DNA from: an uncultured Bacteroidia bacterium
Lineage (GTDB): Bacteria; Bacteroidota; Bacteroidia; Bacteroidales; ML635J-15
Assembly: GCA_902776565.1 (NCBI GenBank)
Contig: CACYQN010000004.1
Coordinates: 62,001 to 126,000 of the forward strand
Length of the DNA: 64,000 bases
Direction: 5' to 3'
Shown: positions 1 through 8,022 of the stretch, piece by piece
Layout of the letters: the number at the start of each line of letters is the position of its first letter
Numbering within the stretch: the stretch's first letter is position 1
Position numbers and translations under genes: made by a program
The notes under the pieces: model-generated
Seen by the model: the letters and a program-made list of their open reading frames with translations, nothing else
Told to the model about the DNA's origin: nothing
Databases searched by the model: none

Positions 1-550
1 GCTCGAAATTGCTCATGACAGCACCTCCGCCGACTTTCCAGACGCTATGCCATTCATCGTCGGCAACAGAATAGAACTGTAGAACCAGCGAGTCGCGCAA
101 CTCTGGCATATTGCCGTTGCCACCGCATTGGTAGAAAAAGCTTAGGTAGATGGAGTCAGATGCATTGCGCTGCATATTTATCGGCTTTGAAGTAAGATAG
201 TCGGCAACATCCGACATTCCTATTGGCAAGGTTGCATAAACCCTTCCGTACTCGTCAAGGGCATCGAGTGTTGCAACACCTATTGAAATAGGATTCTTGC
301 CGACCGAATTGTTTATGTAGGCGTATCTGTCATCCCACTTCGATGAATCGGGATACATGTACGAAGCAGAAAAGTCGTCGAAGAACGGTAGTTCAAGTGT
401 ATCTGAAGTCGCCACCTTGTAGCCGTATTTAGCAAAATAGCGAGCACTATAGTCGCTAAGTGCTGGATTTCCGCAGTCGATGACAACCTCCTGTGAATGC
501 AGGCTAATTGTACAGATGGCAAAAATTAATATTGGCACTAACCTTTTCAT
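1..550 (-). CDS. T9SS-type secreted protein, N-terminal part (truncated by window edge)
   Basis: Open frame read from the ATG at 548-550 to the window edge without a stop. It begins with a signal peptide (MKRLVPILIFAICTISLHSQ) and continues with LPFFDDFS, YPDSSKWDDRYAYINN and SIGVATLDALDEYGRVY, a pattern I recognise from the N-terminal domain of large secreted Bacteroidetes proteins that carry a C-terminal T9SS sorting domain. The C terminus is outside the window, so the sorting domain itself is inferred. It lies 15 bp downstream of the PASTA gene on the same strand and is probably co-transcribed with it. No enzymatic motif is visible. Confidence 0.8.
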   Translation of the reverse strand, partial: MKRLVPILIFAICTISLHSQEVVIDCGNPALSDYSARYFAKYGYKVATSDTLELPFFDDFSASYMYPDSSKWDDRYAYINNSVGKNPISIGVATLDALDEYGRVYATLPIGMSDVADYLTSKPINMQRNASDSIYLSFFYQCGGNGNMPELRDSLVLQFYSVADDEWHSVWKVGGGAVMSNFE

Positions 551-565
551 ACAGTGGCTTTTAGA

Positions 566-1231
566 TTATTCATCAAAATTGGTGCCCTTGGACTCTTCTG
601 GAGTTTCGTCCAACTTGCTCATTTCTTCGAGGGTCGAAGTTTTTTCTTCTTCCTCATCTTCATCCTCCTCTTTTGAGTTCGGGTCGCGACCTGCAATGAC
701 AAAGTCGATTCGAGAACCTTGCTTGATTTCTGTTCCCGGCTCAATCGGACGACCGTTGTACATCTGCTTAAGCACGATGTTTACAACTTCACCGTCCTTT
801 TGCCATTTAATATTACCTTTTCTAAGTTTTGAGTGTTTGAGTCTGACATCAAGGGTTTTGTACTGTTCACCGACAAACGATGGCATCTTGACGAGAATTT
901 CATCCCTCGTGTTGACCTTGATATAAACCGTACGTCCGTGCTTCACAAGCGATTCCTTTGGAGGATTCTGTTCAACTACAACGCCTTTTGGCAGAGAATC
1001 GATGAATAGGGTATCGACTACTTCGCAACCGAAATCTTCGTCATCGAGCAACTTGATAGCTTCATCGGCATCCAAACCGACAACAGTAGGCACTGTAACC
1101 GAATCGCCGTGACGTGTACACGACTTCAGGCTTACCATTAGAACGACTATCGCGATGACAAAAAGCAATATGATTCCCAATATGTTGAACCAAAAAGCCT
1201 TGCTAAATATAAAATTAAAAAACTTCTTCAT
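566..1231 (-). CDS. PASTA domain-containing membrane protein
   Basis: 221-aa protein when started at the ATG at 1229-1231 (MKKFFNF); an in-frame ATG 18 bp upstream is less likely because the Lys-rich start directly precedes the membrane helix. One transmembrane segment (about residues 12-36, rich in Leu/Ile/Val) is followed by PASTA-like modules with VPTVVGLDADEAIKLL, VVEQNPPKE and MPSFVGEQYKTLDVRL. The tail is highly acidic (EEDEDEEEE). PASTA modules bind muropeptides or beta-lactams in Ser/Thr kinases and penicillin-binding proteins; in Bacteroidetes, as here, they occur alone on a single-helix anchor, so the role is probably envelope-related but unproven. The truncated T9SS cargo gene follows. 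Confidence 0.85.
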   Translation of the reverse strand: MKKFFNFIFSKAFWFNILGIILLFVIAIVVLMVSLKSCTRHGDSVTVPTVVGLDADEAIKLLDDEDFGCEVVDTLFIDSLPKGVVVEQNPPKESLVKHGRTVYIKVNTRDEILVKMPSFVGEQYKTLDVRLKHSKLRKGNIKWQKDGEVVNIVLKQMYNGRPIEPGTEIKQGSRIDFVIAGRDPNSKEEDEDEEEEKTSTLEEMSKLDETPEESKGTNFDE

Positions 1232-1365
1232 GTCTATACAAAAAATCAAGCCGTAAAGATAATACTTTTATTTGAATCAACAGCATTGTGTCGGCAAACA
1301 TAAATTTTAACTGCCGACAGAACATATAACGAACAAAAAGCGAATTAATTTTATTCAAAATGAAT

Positions 1366-1373
1366 TATTTTTG
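1366..1373 (+). promoter_or_regulatory. Bacteroidetes -7 box of the DAHP synthase gene
   Basis: TATTTTTG matches TAnnTTTG and ends 17 bp before the ATG at 1391, giving a leader of about 10 nt. No clear -33 TTG is seen. Confidence 0.5.
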
Positions 1374-1390
1374 CGCGAAATTAAAAACTG

Positions 1391-2422
1391 ATGGCGGAAC
1401 GACTTATGCTGATATGTGGTCCATGCAGTGCCGAAAGCGAAGAGCAGGTGCTTGAGACGGCAAGAGAACTAAAAAATCTTGTTGCTCCCGATTATTTTCG
1501 TGCTGGAATATGGAAACCGCGTACACGTCCCGACTCGTTCGAGGGCGTGGGAGAAAAAGGGCTTGCTTGGATGAAGCGTGTGCAGGAAGAACTTAAAGTT
1601 CCAGTAATCACAGAGGTAGCTAATGCCAGTCATGTCGAGAGAATTGCAGAAAACGGTTTCAAGGCGTTCTGGATAGGTGCGCGGACTGTTGCTAACCCGT
1701 TTTCGGTACAGGAAATTGCCGAAGCCGCCAAAGGTTGTGGTTTCAAGGTTTTTGTAAAGAATCCCACAAATCCCGACATCGACCTGTGGTGCGGTGCGAT
1801 AGAACGTTTTCAAAAGCTTGGTTTCGAGGATATTGTCGCCGTAAGTCGCGGTTTTTACCCGTTTGCCGAGACAAAGTTGCGCAATTTGCCCTGTTGGGAA
1901 ATTCCCATTGAACTTGCCCGTCGTATGCCCGAGTTGAAAATCATCTGCGACCCTAGCCATATTGCTGGCGATACCAGGTACATTGCTGAAATAGCACAGC
2001 AGGCGATAAACCTGAATATGGCAGGACTGATGATAGAATCGCATTGCTGTCCGTCTAATGCACTGAGTGACAAGAATCAACAACTTACACCTAAGGAACT
2101 TAAGTCGCTCATCGACGGGCTTAAGATAAAGCATTCGGTAATTGACGACCGCAATTTCGAGATGGAGCTTGAATCGTTACGAAGTAAGATAGATGTTCTT
2201 GATTATCAAATGATTGATATATTAAAACAACGATTTGCCATTACAAACGAAATTGGTGAAATAAAGAAGTTGCGCAACGTAGCGGTTTTGCAAATCGACA
2301 GATGGAAAAAAGTTCTTGAATCGAGGAGCGAATATGCTGATAAACAGGGACTTTCGCGAGAACTCATTGCAGCATTGTTTTCCGAGATACATAAGGAATC
2401 AATAAAGGAACAGAGCGAATAG
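1391..2422 (+). CDS. bifunctional 3-deoxy-7-phosphoheptulonate synthase / chorismate mutase
   Basis: 343-aa cytoplasmic shikimate-pathway enzyme. The N-terminal two thirds (about 1-255) is a DAHP synthase of the short KDO8P-synthase-like class: CGPCSAES near the start, AGIWKPRTRPDSFEG, PVITEVAN and ICDPSHIAGD are its phosphoenolpyruvate/erythrose-4-phosphate and metal-site motifs. The C-terminal about 85 residues (LESLRSKIDVLDYQMIDILKQR onward) form an AroQ-type chorismate mutase helix bundle. In this family the mutase domain often confers prephenate feedback control. It first condenses PEP with erythrose 4-phosphate and then, at the end of the pathway, converts chorismate to prephenate. The gene stands alone between divergent and downstream units; start chosen at the only ATG before the CGPCSAES motif. 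Confidence 0.93.
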   Translation: MAERLMLICGPCSAESEEQVLETARELKNLVAPDYFRAGIWKPRTRPDSFEGVGEKGLAWMKRVQEELKVPVITEVANASHVERIAENGFKAFWIGARTVANPFSVQEIAEAAKGCGFKVFVKNPTNPDIDLWCGAIERFQKLGFEDIVAVSRGFYPFAETKLRNLPCWEIPIELARRMPELKIICDPSHIAGDTRYIAEIAQQAINLNMAGLMIESHCCPSNALSDKNQQLTPKELKSLIDGLKIKHSVIDDRNFEMELESLRSKIDVLDYQMIDILKQRFAITNEIGEIKKLRNVAVLQIDRWKKVLESRSEYADKQGLSRELIAALFSEIHKESIKEQSE

Positions 2423-2474
2423 ATTTTTTCAAAAAAGTTTTTTATTTAATAAGTGCCATTTTGAAAAAATGTTG

Positions 2475-2482
2475 TACTTTTG
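2475..2482 (+). promoter_or_regulatory. Bacteroidetes -7 box of rpsP-rimM
   Basis: TACTTTTG matches TAnnTTTG. The predicted transcript starts just before a perfect 7-bp hairpin (2487-2505). Confidence 0.6.
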
Positions 2483-2486
2483 CGCC

Positions 2487-2505
2487 CGCAGTTCGGGTAA
2501 CTGCG
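2487..2505 (+). promoter_or_regulatory. hairpin at the extreme 5' end of the rpsP leader
   Basis: CGCAGTT / CGGGT loop / AACTGCG is a perfect 7-bp stem with a 5-nt loop, 5-12 nt after the -7 box and about 35 nt before the rpsP ATG. It has no T-run, so it is not a terminator. It could stabilise the mRNA or be a ribosomal-protein leader element; neither is shown. Confidence 0.45.
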
Positions 2506-2539
2506 AGTTTAAGTTATTTAATTTTTTAAAATTTATTTT

Positions 2540-3097
2540 ATGTCAGTAAAATTAAGACTTTCAAGGCACGGACGCAAGGCTAGAGCTTTCTACCACATCG
2601 TCGTTGCCGACAGCAGATCACCACGAGATGGTAGATTTATTGAAAAACTCGGAACTTACAATCCGATGACAAACCCTGCAACAATCGATTTGAATTTCGA
2701 TTCTGCATTGGCATGGCTCCAGAAGGGTGCTCAGCCAACCGAAACCGTAAGACGCATTTTGTCGTACAAGGGCGTTCTTATGAAGAAACACCTTCTCGAA
2801 GGCGTAAAGAAGGGTGCTTTCAACGAGGCAGAAGCAGAAAGACGTTTCAATGCATGGTTGGACGAAAAGAACATCAAGGTTAGCAACAAGAAGAGCGAAC
2901 TCGCAGCAGCTAAGAAGGCTGACGAAAAGGCTAGACTTGAAGCAGAAACCAAGGTCAAGGAACAGCGTGCTGAAGCTATCGCTAAGAAGCGTGCAGAAGC
3001 TATGGCAGCTCTCGAAGAGGCTGCAAAGGAAGCAGCTGCTGAAGCAAATGCAGAAGAAACTGCAGAAGAAGCTCCAGCTGAAACTCCAGCAGAATGA
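2540..3097 (+). CDS. rpsP: 30S ribosomal protein S16
   Basis: 185 aa. The S16 fold occupies residues 1 to about 85 ([42 protein letters not shown] region), with the conserved RDGRFIE and LGTYNP. The remaining about 100 residues form a Lys/Glu/Ala-rich, probably coiled-coil and acidic tail. Bacteroidetes S16 proteins are typically about 180 aa, against about 80-90 aa elsewhere, so the length is normal for the phylum. S16 is an early 30S assembly protein. rimM, whose product matures the 30S head, follows after 3 bp in the usual pairing. Confidence 0.97.
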   Translation: MSVKLRLSRHGRKARAFYHIVVADSRSPRDGRFIEKLGTYNPMTNPATIDLNFDSALAWLQKGAQPTETVRRILSYKGVLMKKHLLEGVKKGAFNEAEAERRFNAWLDEKNIKVSNKKSELAAAKKADEKARLEAETKVKEQRAEAIAKKRAEAMAALEEAAKEAAAEANAEETAEEAPAETPAE

Positions 3098-3100
3098 GCT

Positions 3101-3634
3101 ATGCTGTTTGACAACAAGGAGTTGGTTGAAATTGCTCAGGTTGCAAAGACCTACGGACTCAATGGCCATCTCAGCCTAAAGTTCGACAACAGTTTCTCCG
3201 ACGGCTTGCTTGACGAAGAAATACCGGTATTCCTTCTGATTGAAGGTTTACCGGTTCCTTTTTTTGTAGAGGACTACAAAAATTCTGGCGGATATGTCGC
3301 CACAAAATTCAAATACATCGATAGTGCAGAAACTGCTGAAAAGTATGTGGGCTGCAAGGTTCTGGTATTTGCCGACGATGTGCAGGACGATGAGGAATTC
3401 GACGAGGAACTTGAACTTGTGGGCTACAAGGTCTTTGATGCACATCGCGGATTTGTCGGTGAAATTGCCGATTTCAACTTAATTCCTGGAAATCCAGTCT
3501 TTGAAACCGATTTCAACGGCAAGACAATAATTATCCCATACACCGAAGACATAGTCGTTGGCATCGACGACGATAAGCAGGAAGTTTACATTGATGCTCC
3601 CGAAGGCTTGATAGATTTGTATCTGGAATCCTAA
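3101..3634 (+). CDS. rimM: 16S rRNA processing protein RimM
   Basis: 177 aa. The N-terminal RimM beta-barrel begins VEIAQVAKTYGLNGHLSLKF (the family's G-x-x-G-x-L core). The C-terminal PRC-barrel contains LVGYKVFDAHRGFVGEIADF and a final EVYIDAPEGLIDLY. RimM binds S19 and helps assemble the 30S head. The start ATG lies 3 bp after the rpsP stop, so translational coupling is likely. Confidence 0.95.
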   Translation: MLFDNKELVEIAQVAKTYGLNGHLSLKFDNSFSDGLLDEEIPVFLLIEGLPVPFFVEDYKNSGGYVATKFKYIDSAETAEKYVGCKVLVFADDVQDDEEFDEELELVGYKVFDAHRGFVGEIADFNLIPGNPVFETDFNGKTIIIPYTEDIVVGIDDDKQEVYIDAPEGLIDLYLES

Positions 3635-3679
3635 TTACAGATTTGGGATAATTTCAGGTTTCATAGTGTAATAAGGTGG

Positions 3680-3711
3680 CAAAAAAAGTTGCAGCCCGAA
3701 GACTGCAACTT
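3680..3711 (-). terminator. rho-independent terminator of the M56/TonB gene
   Basis: On the minus strand a 9-bp perfect stem (AAGTTGCAG / CTGCAACTT, + positions 3686-3694 and 3703-3711) with an 8-nt loop runs into a T-stretch (A-run at 3681-3687 on +), 19 bp after the stop at 3730. Confidence 0.85.
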
Positions 3712-3729
3712 GTAAAATAATGCTGAATT

Positions 3730-5046
3730 TTACTTTTGTGGTGCTTTGAAGACGAAAGGCATTGTAAAGTTTACTCGAACAGGTTGTCCTTTTACCTTTC
3801 CCGGTGTCCATTTCGGCATTGACTTCACTACGCGTACCGCCTCTGCGTCGCAACTCTTATCAAAGCCTCTCGCAACCTTCACCTCGGTAATCGAACCGTC
3901 TTTCTCGATGACAAATGATACATAAGTCTTTCCGCCGATGCCTTTTTCCTTGGCTTTTTCGGGATACACGACATTCTCTTGGAGAAATTTAACCATGGCT
4001 TCGTTGCCACCAGGGAATTCGGGCATCACTTCGAGTGCATCGGTATTGTAGATACTGTCTTTGCTTTGTGAAATCTTAATCCTGATGTCCTCCAAATTTT
4101 TTACTTCAGCCTTTGGCTGTTCTTCATTTTGTTCCTTAGCTGTCGCATTTGTATTGGCTACCAACATTACTGCCAACACAGGTAGCGTGACCAAAAGTCT
4201 CCACCAGAGACCTTTTGTCTTTTCATTCTTTGTAATCATCTTAATACGTTTTTTAGTTAATATTAAACTGAAATTATTACTCATTCTGCTAAAATCGACA
4301 GCCGTGCACTGCTGCAAAATCAGCATCATGTAGTCCCTTTTGTCGGCACCAGAATCCACCACGTCGCGGTCGGCCTGATACTCGTGTATGCATTGTAAAT
4401 CTCTCTTGAACAGATATATAAACGGATTAAACCATTGCACTACCATCATTATCTCCATAAAAAGTATATCCCATGAATGGCAGTGGCTGATATGGCTAAT
4501 TTCGTGCGAAACTATTTCGTGCGAAACAGACTTGTCGGGGAAAAATGCATAATTCAGGAAAGAGAACGAACCATGGTCTTTGCCTGTATATACGGCAGTG
4601 TAGCCATTGCACTTTTCCTTTGGCGACCTAATAATCATGAAAAATATTTTCCCCAACTTGAAAATCAATAGCATCAAGGATATGCCAACGCCAATTAAAT
4701 ATATTATCAGACCAATCTCCCATGGAGTGAAAATTGGTTTCACTGGCGGTAAAGCATTTTCGTCAACTGGCGCCTCGGCGACTTCGTTTGCAGTTACAAC
4801 AACATCATTAAGAAATATTCCGCCAAACAAATCGTGCTTGAGGCTTGAAATCTGTGGCGAGCCATAACCTATAAGCACTCCAAGTAATGGCAATGACAAT
4901 GCAAAAATTATTGAAATTAGAATATACGACCTGTTGAATTTTAGTCTGTTGCTATTGGTGAACAACAAACGGTAAACTATCCAGAGCAACATAATTGCAA
5001 CAGCAATCGGTAATATTCGGCTTAATATGAGTTCTTGTGCATTCAT
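3730..5046 (-). CDS. BlaR1-like M56 family peptidase with TonB C-terminal domain
   Basis: 438-aa inner-membrane protein. Several transmembrane helices (about residues 10-29, 42-62, 110-135, 280-298) surround an M56 metallopeptidase domain with the zinc motif HEISH (181-185) and a downstream HEYQAD (about 221-226) that would supply the third ligand. The periplasmic C terminus (about 340-438: MPEFPGGNEAMVKFL, YPEKAKEKGIGGKTYVSF) is a TonB C-terminal domain instead of the penicillin-binding sensor of classical BlaR1; this architecture is common in Bacteroidetes. It is 3 bp downstream of the BlaI-type repressor, so the pair presumably senses an envelope signal and cleaves the repressor. The inducer is unknown; beta-lactam resistance cannot be inferred. 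Confidence 0.88.
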   Translation of the reverse strand: MNAQELILSRILPIAVAIMLLWIVYRLLFTNSNRLKFNRSYILISIIFALSLPLLGVLIGYGSPQISSLKHDLFGGIFLNDVVVTANEVAEAPVDENALPPVKPIFTPWEIGLIIYLIGVGISLMLLIFKLGKIFFMIIRSPKEKCNGYTAVYTGKDHGSFSFLNYAFFPDKSVSHEIVSHEISHISHCHSWDILFMEIMMVVQWFNPFIYLFKRDLQCIHEYQADRDVVDSGADKRDYMMLILQQCTAVDFSRMSNNFSLILTKKRIKMITKNEKTKGLWWRLLVTLPVLAVMLVANTNATAKEQNEEQPKAEVKNLEDIRIKISQSKDSIYNTDALEVMPEFPGGNEAMVKFLQENVVYPEKAKEKGIGGKTYVSFVIEKDGSITEVKVARGFDKSCDAEAVRVVKSMPKWTPGKVKGQPVRVNFTMPFVFKAPQK

Positions 5047-5049
5047 GGC

Positions 5050-5424
5050 TTAATGTTTTTCGTTTTCAATAGCTTCATCTATCATTTTTTTGAGCGACTC
5101 CAACTCCTCGATGCTGAAATTCTCCTTTTTTGCAAAGGACGATACCAAATCAAGATACGAGTTGTTGAAATAGCGTTCTACAATACTTCCAATATAACGC
5201 TTGGAATATTCGTCCTTGCTTATTAATGCGCGGTAGCGGTTGGCACGGCAGAAGGTTTCGTGAGTTACAAAACCTTTGTTCTCCAATATCTTTATTACTG
5301 TAAGCACTGTATTGTAGGCTGGTTTTGGTTCGGGGAACGCTGCAATTATCTCGTTGGCGAATCCCTGCCCGATGCTCCAGATTACCTGCATCACCTGTTC
5401 TTCTCCTTTGGTCAACTCTTTCAT
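5050..5424 (-). CDS. BlaI/MecI family transcriptional repressor
   Basis: 124 aa, the usual size. It has the N-terminal winged helix (LTKGEEQVMQVIWSIGQGF, PAYNTVLTVIKILENKGFV) typical of BlaI/MecI, followed by a helical dimerisation tail with two predicted helices. The family binds palindromic operators as a dimer and is inactivated by a partner M56 protease, encoded 3 bp downstream. An inverted repeat overlaps the -33 region of its own promoter (5506-5529), which suggests autoregulation. Confidence 0.92.
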   Translation of the reverse strand: MKELTKGEEQVMQVIWSIGQGFANEIIAAFPEPKPAYNTVLTVIKILENKGFVTHETFCRANRYRALISKDEYSKRYIGSIVERYFNNSYLDLVSSFAKKENFSIEELESLKKMIDEAIENEKH

Positions 5425-5482
5425 CGCAATAGAATTTTATTCATTACTATTTTGTGTCTTCTTTTTATGTCTTTCGACACTG

Positions 5483-5511
5483 CAAATATAAATAAAAATT
5501 TAAACATACAA
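5483..5511 (-). promoter_or_regulatory. Bacteroidetes promoter of the blaI-type operon
   Basis: On the minus strand TTG (+5509-5511), an 18-bp spacer and TATATTTG (+5483-5490) match the -33/-7 consensus well. Confidence 0.65.
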
Positions 5512-5529
5512 CTATTTTTTTAGTTATAT
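5506..5529. promoter_or_regulatory. candidate BlaI operator
   Basis: Inverted repeat ATACAACTA / 6 T / TAGTTATAT: arms match at 8 of 9 positions, 6-bp spacer. It overlaps the -33 TTG of the repressor promoter, as expected for an autorepressor site. GTTA-A6-TAAC follows at 5531-5544. Confidence 0.5.
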
Positions 5530-5580
5530 TGTTAAAAAAATAACCATTGGGTAGATATTGTATTGATTTACAAGGATTTA

Positions 5581-5604
5581 ATAACTAAAAAATTTTTTAG
5601 TTAT
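5581..5604. repeat. 24-bp perfect palindrome at the 3' end of the pyrF unit
   Basis: Self-complementary ATAACT-A6-T6-AGTTAT that contains the stop codon of the small gene at 5601-5855. It shares AACTA/TAGTT arms with the candidate BlaI operator about 70 bp away, though with a different spacer. It may be an AT-only terminator of the pyrF unit or a second operator. Confidence 0.5.
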
Positions 5605-5855
5605 TCTTTGAGCCATCCTTCTATTTCTGCAATTTGCCTTGTAAGCTCCTCAATCTTGTCGTCGATGACATCGGGAGCCCACTTGGTAGTGCAGAAGCCG
5701 TTGCCACGCGAAATGTACATTTCGTTGTCGAGGTCGCAACTGATTTCCTCGTAGTTCTCAAGAAGTTGCTTCTTTTGTGCCAGCAGTTCCTTCAGGTCGT
5801 CGGTGTCGGCTTCGATGGGAAGGGTTTCGTTGTATAGGTGATAATGCTTTTTCAT
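5601..5855 (-). CDS. small coiled-coil protein, unknown function
   Basis: 84 aa, no signal peptide. Two amphipathic heptad-like helices (TDDLKELLAQKKQLLENYEEI and DDKIEELTRQIAEIEGWL) flank a Gly/Asn-rich middle (YISRGNGFCTTKW). It starts 18 bp after the pyrF stop and is probably co-transcribed. Codon use resembles its neighbours. I do not recognise the family. Confidence 0.7.
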   Translation of the reverse strand: MKKHYHLYNETLPIEADTDDLKELLAQKKQLLENYEEISCDLDNEMYISRGNGFCTTKWAPDVIDDKIEELTRQIAEIEGWLKE

Positions 5856-5873
5856 CAGTTATTTGCTAATTAC

Positions 5874-6701
5874 CTATATTATGTCCTTGTCCTTTAGCAA
5901 CTTTTCCATCTGCTTCTGCAACTCTTCTGCTTTTTGTCCGGCTACATTTGCAAAGTTTTCGGTGTTGTCGGCGAAAATTATTCCACGCGACGAGTTAACC
6001 AGCAAACCGCAGTGGTCGTTCATTCCGTAGCGGGCAACTTCTTCGAGGGAACCGCCCTGAGCACCTACGCCCGGCACCAGCAGAAAATGTTCGGGAACAA
6101 TCTTTCTGATGTCGGCAAGCATATCGGCCTTGGTAGCACCGACAACGTACATCATCTTTTCCTTGCCAGCCCACTGCTGCGACTTTGCCAGCACTTCCTC
6201 GAACAACCGTCTGTTGCCGTTGCTGAAATTCTGGAAGTCGTCGGAACCCTTGTTGCTGGTCAAAGCGAGAAGAATCACCCATTTGCCGTCGTAGGGCAGG
6301 AAAGGCGATACCGAGTCCTCGCCCATGTACGGTGCAACTGTAACGGCGTCGAAATTCATCTTTTCAAAAAATGCGCGTGCATATAATTTAGAGGTATTGC
6401 CTATGTCGCCACGTTTTGCATCAGCTATTATGAAAATTTCGGGATACTTGCTGCGGATGTAGTCAACGGTATCTTCCAGTGCTTTCAGTCCTGCTGTGCC
6501 TTCGCTTTCGTAGAAAGCAAGGTTTGGCTTGTATGCCACCGAATATTTTGCCGTTGCATCAACTATTTGCTTGTTGAATTCGAAAATTGGTGATTCGGAG
6601 CCAAGCAAGTGCTTCGGAAGTTTTTGTATGTCGGAGTCGAGTCCTGTGCAGAGAAAACTTTTCTTTTCCCTAATCTGGTTGAATAGCTGTTCGTAGTTCA
6701 T
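5874..6701 (-). CDS. pyrF: orotidine 5'-phosphate decarboxylase
   Basis: 275 aa, the size of the longer type-2 OMP decarboxylases. It begins [19 protein letters not shown], contains the catalytic [11 protein letters not shown] loop (about residues 94-104), [14 protein letters not shown] and the phosphate-binding [11 protein letters not shown]. It makes UMP from OMP, the last step of de novo pyrimidine synthesis, in the cytoplasm. A -7 box (CAAAGATA on +, 6725-6732) lies 24 bp upstream of the start. Confidence 0.96.
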   Translation of the reverse strand: MNYEQLFNQIREKKSFLCTGLDSDIQKLPKHLLGSESPIFEFNKQIVDATAKYSVAYKPNLAFYESEGTAGLKALEDTVDYIRSKYPEIFIIADAKRGDIGNTSKLYARAFFEKMNFDAVTVAPYMGEDSVSPFLPYDGKWVILLALTSNKGSDDFQNFSNGNRRLFEEVLAKSQQWAGKEKMMYVVGATKADMLADIRKIVPEHFLLVPGVGAQGGSLEEVARYGMNDHCGLLVNSSRGIIFADNTENFANVAGQKAEELQKQMEKLLKDKDII

Positions 6702-6724
6702 AGTTTACCTTAAATTTGTGAGGG

Positions 6725-6732
6725 CAAAGATA
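6725..6732 (-). promoter_or_regulatory. -7 box of pyrF
   Basis: Minus-strand TATCTTTG, a full match to TAnnTTTG, 24 bp before the pyrF ATG. No clear -33 element. Confidence 0.55.
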
Positions 6733-6816
6733 CAATATTATTTACGATTTACGAGGTACGATTTATGATTTAATTGATTTGAAAATTTGACAGATTTGTA
6801 TTATTTTTTGAAATCT

Positions 6817-6842
6817 GTAGAGACGTTGTGCGCAACGTCTCC
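6817..6842. repeat. dispersed palindrome, AGACGTTG family
   Basis: AGACGTTG / TGCG / CAACGTCT perfect 8-bp arms with flanking GTAG. The same unit occurs at 34431-34456; related AGACGCAAAA palindromes occur at 16484-16503. The rest of the 295-bp gap between pyrF and fbp is AT-rich and holds only the two promoters. Confidence 0.75.
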
Positions 6843-6915
6843 TGTATTTGAAATGGTTTGATGTTGTTTATGGTTGTTTGAAAATTTGAAGATTGAAAAA
6901 AATAAAAAATTTATT

Positions 6916-6949
6916 TTTGTTCATTATATAAAATAATTCCCTAACTTCG
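6916..6949 (+). promoter_or_regulatory. Bacteroidetes promoter of fbp
   Basis: TTTG (6916-6919), 22-bp spacer, TAACTTCG (6942-6949; one mismatch to TAnnTTTG). The ATG is 48 bp downstream. Confidence 0.55.
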
Positions 6950-6996
6950 TGCTTTCAAAATTTTGTAAAAAACGAATAAAAAACAATAAGATTATC

Positions 6997-8019
6997 ATGG
7001 CTACAAACAGATTCATAACCCTTGACGAGGTTATAATTCAGAGACAATCGGCTTTCAAATATGCAAAGGGCGAATTGTCAAGACTTTTAAGCAACATTGG
7101 TCTTGCTGCTAAAATCGTAAACAACAGTATCAACCGTGCCGGCCTCGAGACCAACATCCTCGGTGCTACCGACAACATCAACGTGCAGGGCGAAACCCAG
7201 CAGAAACTTGATGTTTTTGCCGAAGAAATGTTCACCAAGGCATTACAAGCATCAGGTATGGTGGCTGGTATCGCCTCAGAGGAAGAAGATGACATCATCA
7301 TATTCGACGACGAGCTTTCGCTCAACAGTAACTACGTCATCTGTATGGACCCGCTCGACGGAAGTTCAAACATCGACGTTAACGTATCGGTTGGTACAAT
7401 CTTCTCAATCTACCGCCGTATTTCGAAGCCAGGCACAAAGGTTGTAAAGGAAGACTTCCTCCAGCCAGGCAACAAGCAGGTGGCAGCAGGTTACATAATC
7501 TACGGTTCGTCAACAATGCTCGTTTACACAACTGGTCTCGGAACCACAGGTTTCACCTACGAACCGTCAATCGGTGAGTTCTGCATGTCGAACGAACTGA
7601 TGGTAACTCCCGAAAAGGGCAAGATTTACTCGATTAACGAAGGTAACTACCTCAAGTTCCCCGAAGGAATCAAGAGGTACTTGAAATATGTTCAGGAAAT
7701 CGACAAGCCGACAAGCCGTCCTTACACATCGCGCTACATCGGTTCTTTGGTTGCCGACTTCCACAGGAATTTGCTCAAGGGAGGCGTTTACATCTATCCG
7801 CGCACCGCATCGTCGCCAAACGGAAAAATCCGTCTGCTCTACGAATGTAACCCGATTGCTTTCTTGGCAGAACAGGCTGGCGGTAAGGCAACCGACGGCT
7901 ACGGACACCGCATCCTCGATATCGTTCCTACCGAAATACACCAGCGTACACCATTCGTTGTCGGCTCGAAGGAAATGGTTGAGAAAGTAGAAGAATTTAT
8001 GTCAGAATACGGCGACTAA
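6997..8019 (+). CDS. fbp: fructose-1,6-bisphosphatase class I
   Basis: 340 aa from the ATG at 6997 ([13 protein letters not shown]). An in-frame GTG at 6949 would add 16 residues ([15 protein letters not shown]) lying in the untranslated leader and is rejected. Class I motifs: [14 protein letters not shown] (metal-site acids), [20 protein letters not shown], and [15 protein letters not shown] near the C terminus. It hydrolyses fructose 1,6-bisphosphate to fructose 6-phosphate in gluconeogenesis. The frame is rich in preferred codons (AAG, GGC, CTC), consistent with good expression. The next gene begins 3 bp after its stop. Confidence 0.95.
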   Translation: MATNRFITLDEVIIQRQSAFKYAKGELSRLLSNIGLAAKIVNNSINRAGLETNILGATDNINVQGETQQKLDVFAEEMFTKALQASGMVAGIASEEEDDIIIFDDELSLNSNYVICMDPLDGSSNIDVNVSVGTIFSIYRRISKPGTKVVKEDFLQPGNKQVAAGYIIYGSSTMLVYTTGLGTTGFTYEPSIGEFCMSNELMVTPEKGKIYSINEGNYLKFPEGIKRYLKYVQEIDKPTSRPYTSRYIGSLVADFHRNLLKGGVYIYPRTASSPNGKIRLLYECNPIAFLAEQAGGKATDGYGHRILDIVPTEIHQRTPFVVGSKEMVEKVEEFMSEYGD

Positions 8020-8022
8020 ACT

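Noticed and set aside
3730..5424. Beta-lactam resistance module
   Set aside because: The M56 protein has a TonB domain rather than a penicillin sensor and no beta-lactamase is encoded nearby.
6949..6997. GTG start that would lengthen fructose-1,6-bisphosphatase by 16 residues
   Set aside because: The GTG starts at the last base of the -7 box, so it lies at the promoter and the extension is not family-like; the ATG at 6997 fits the conserved start.
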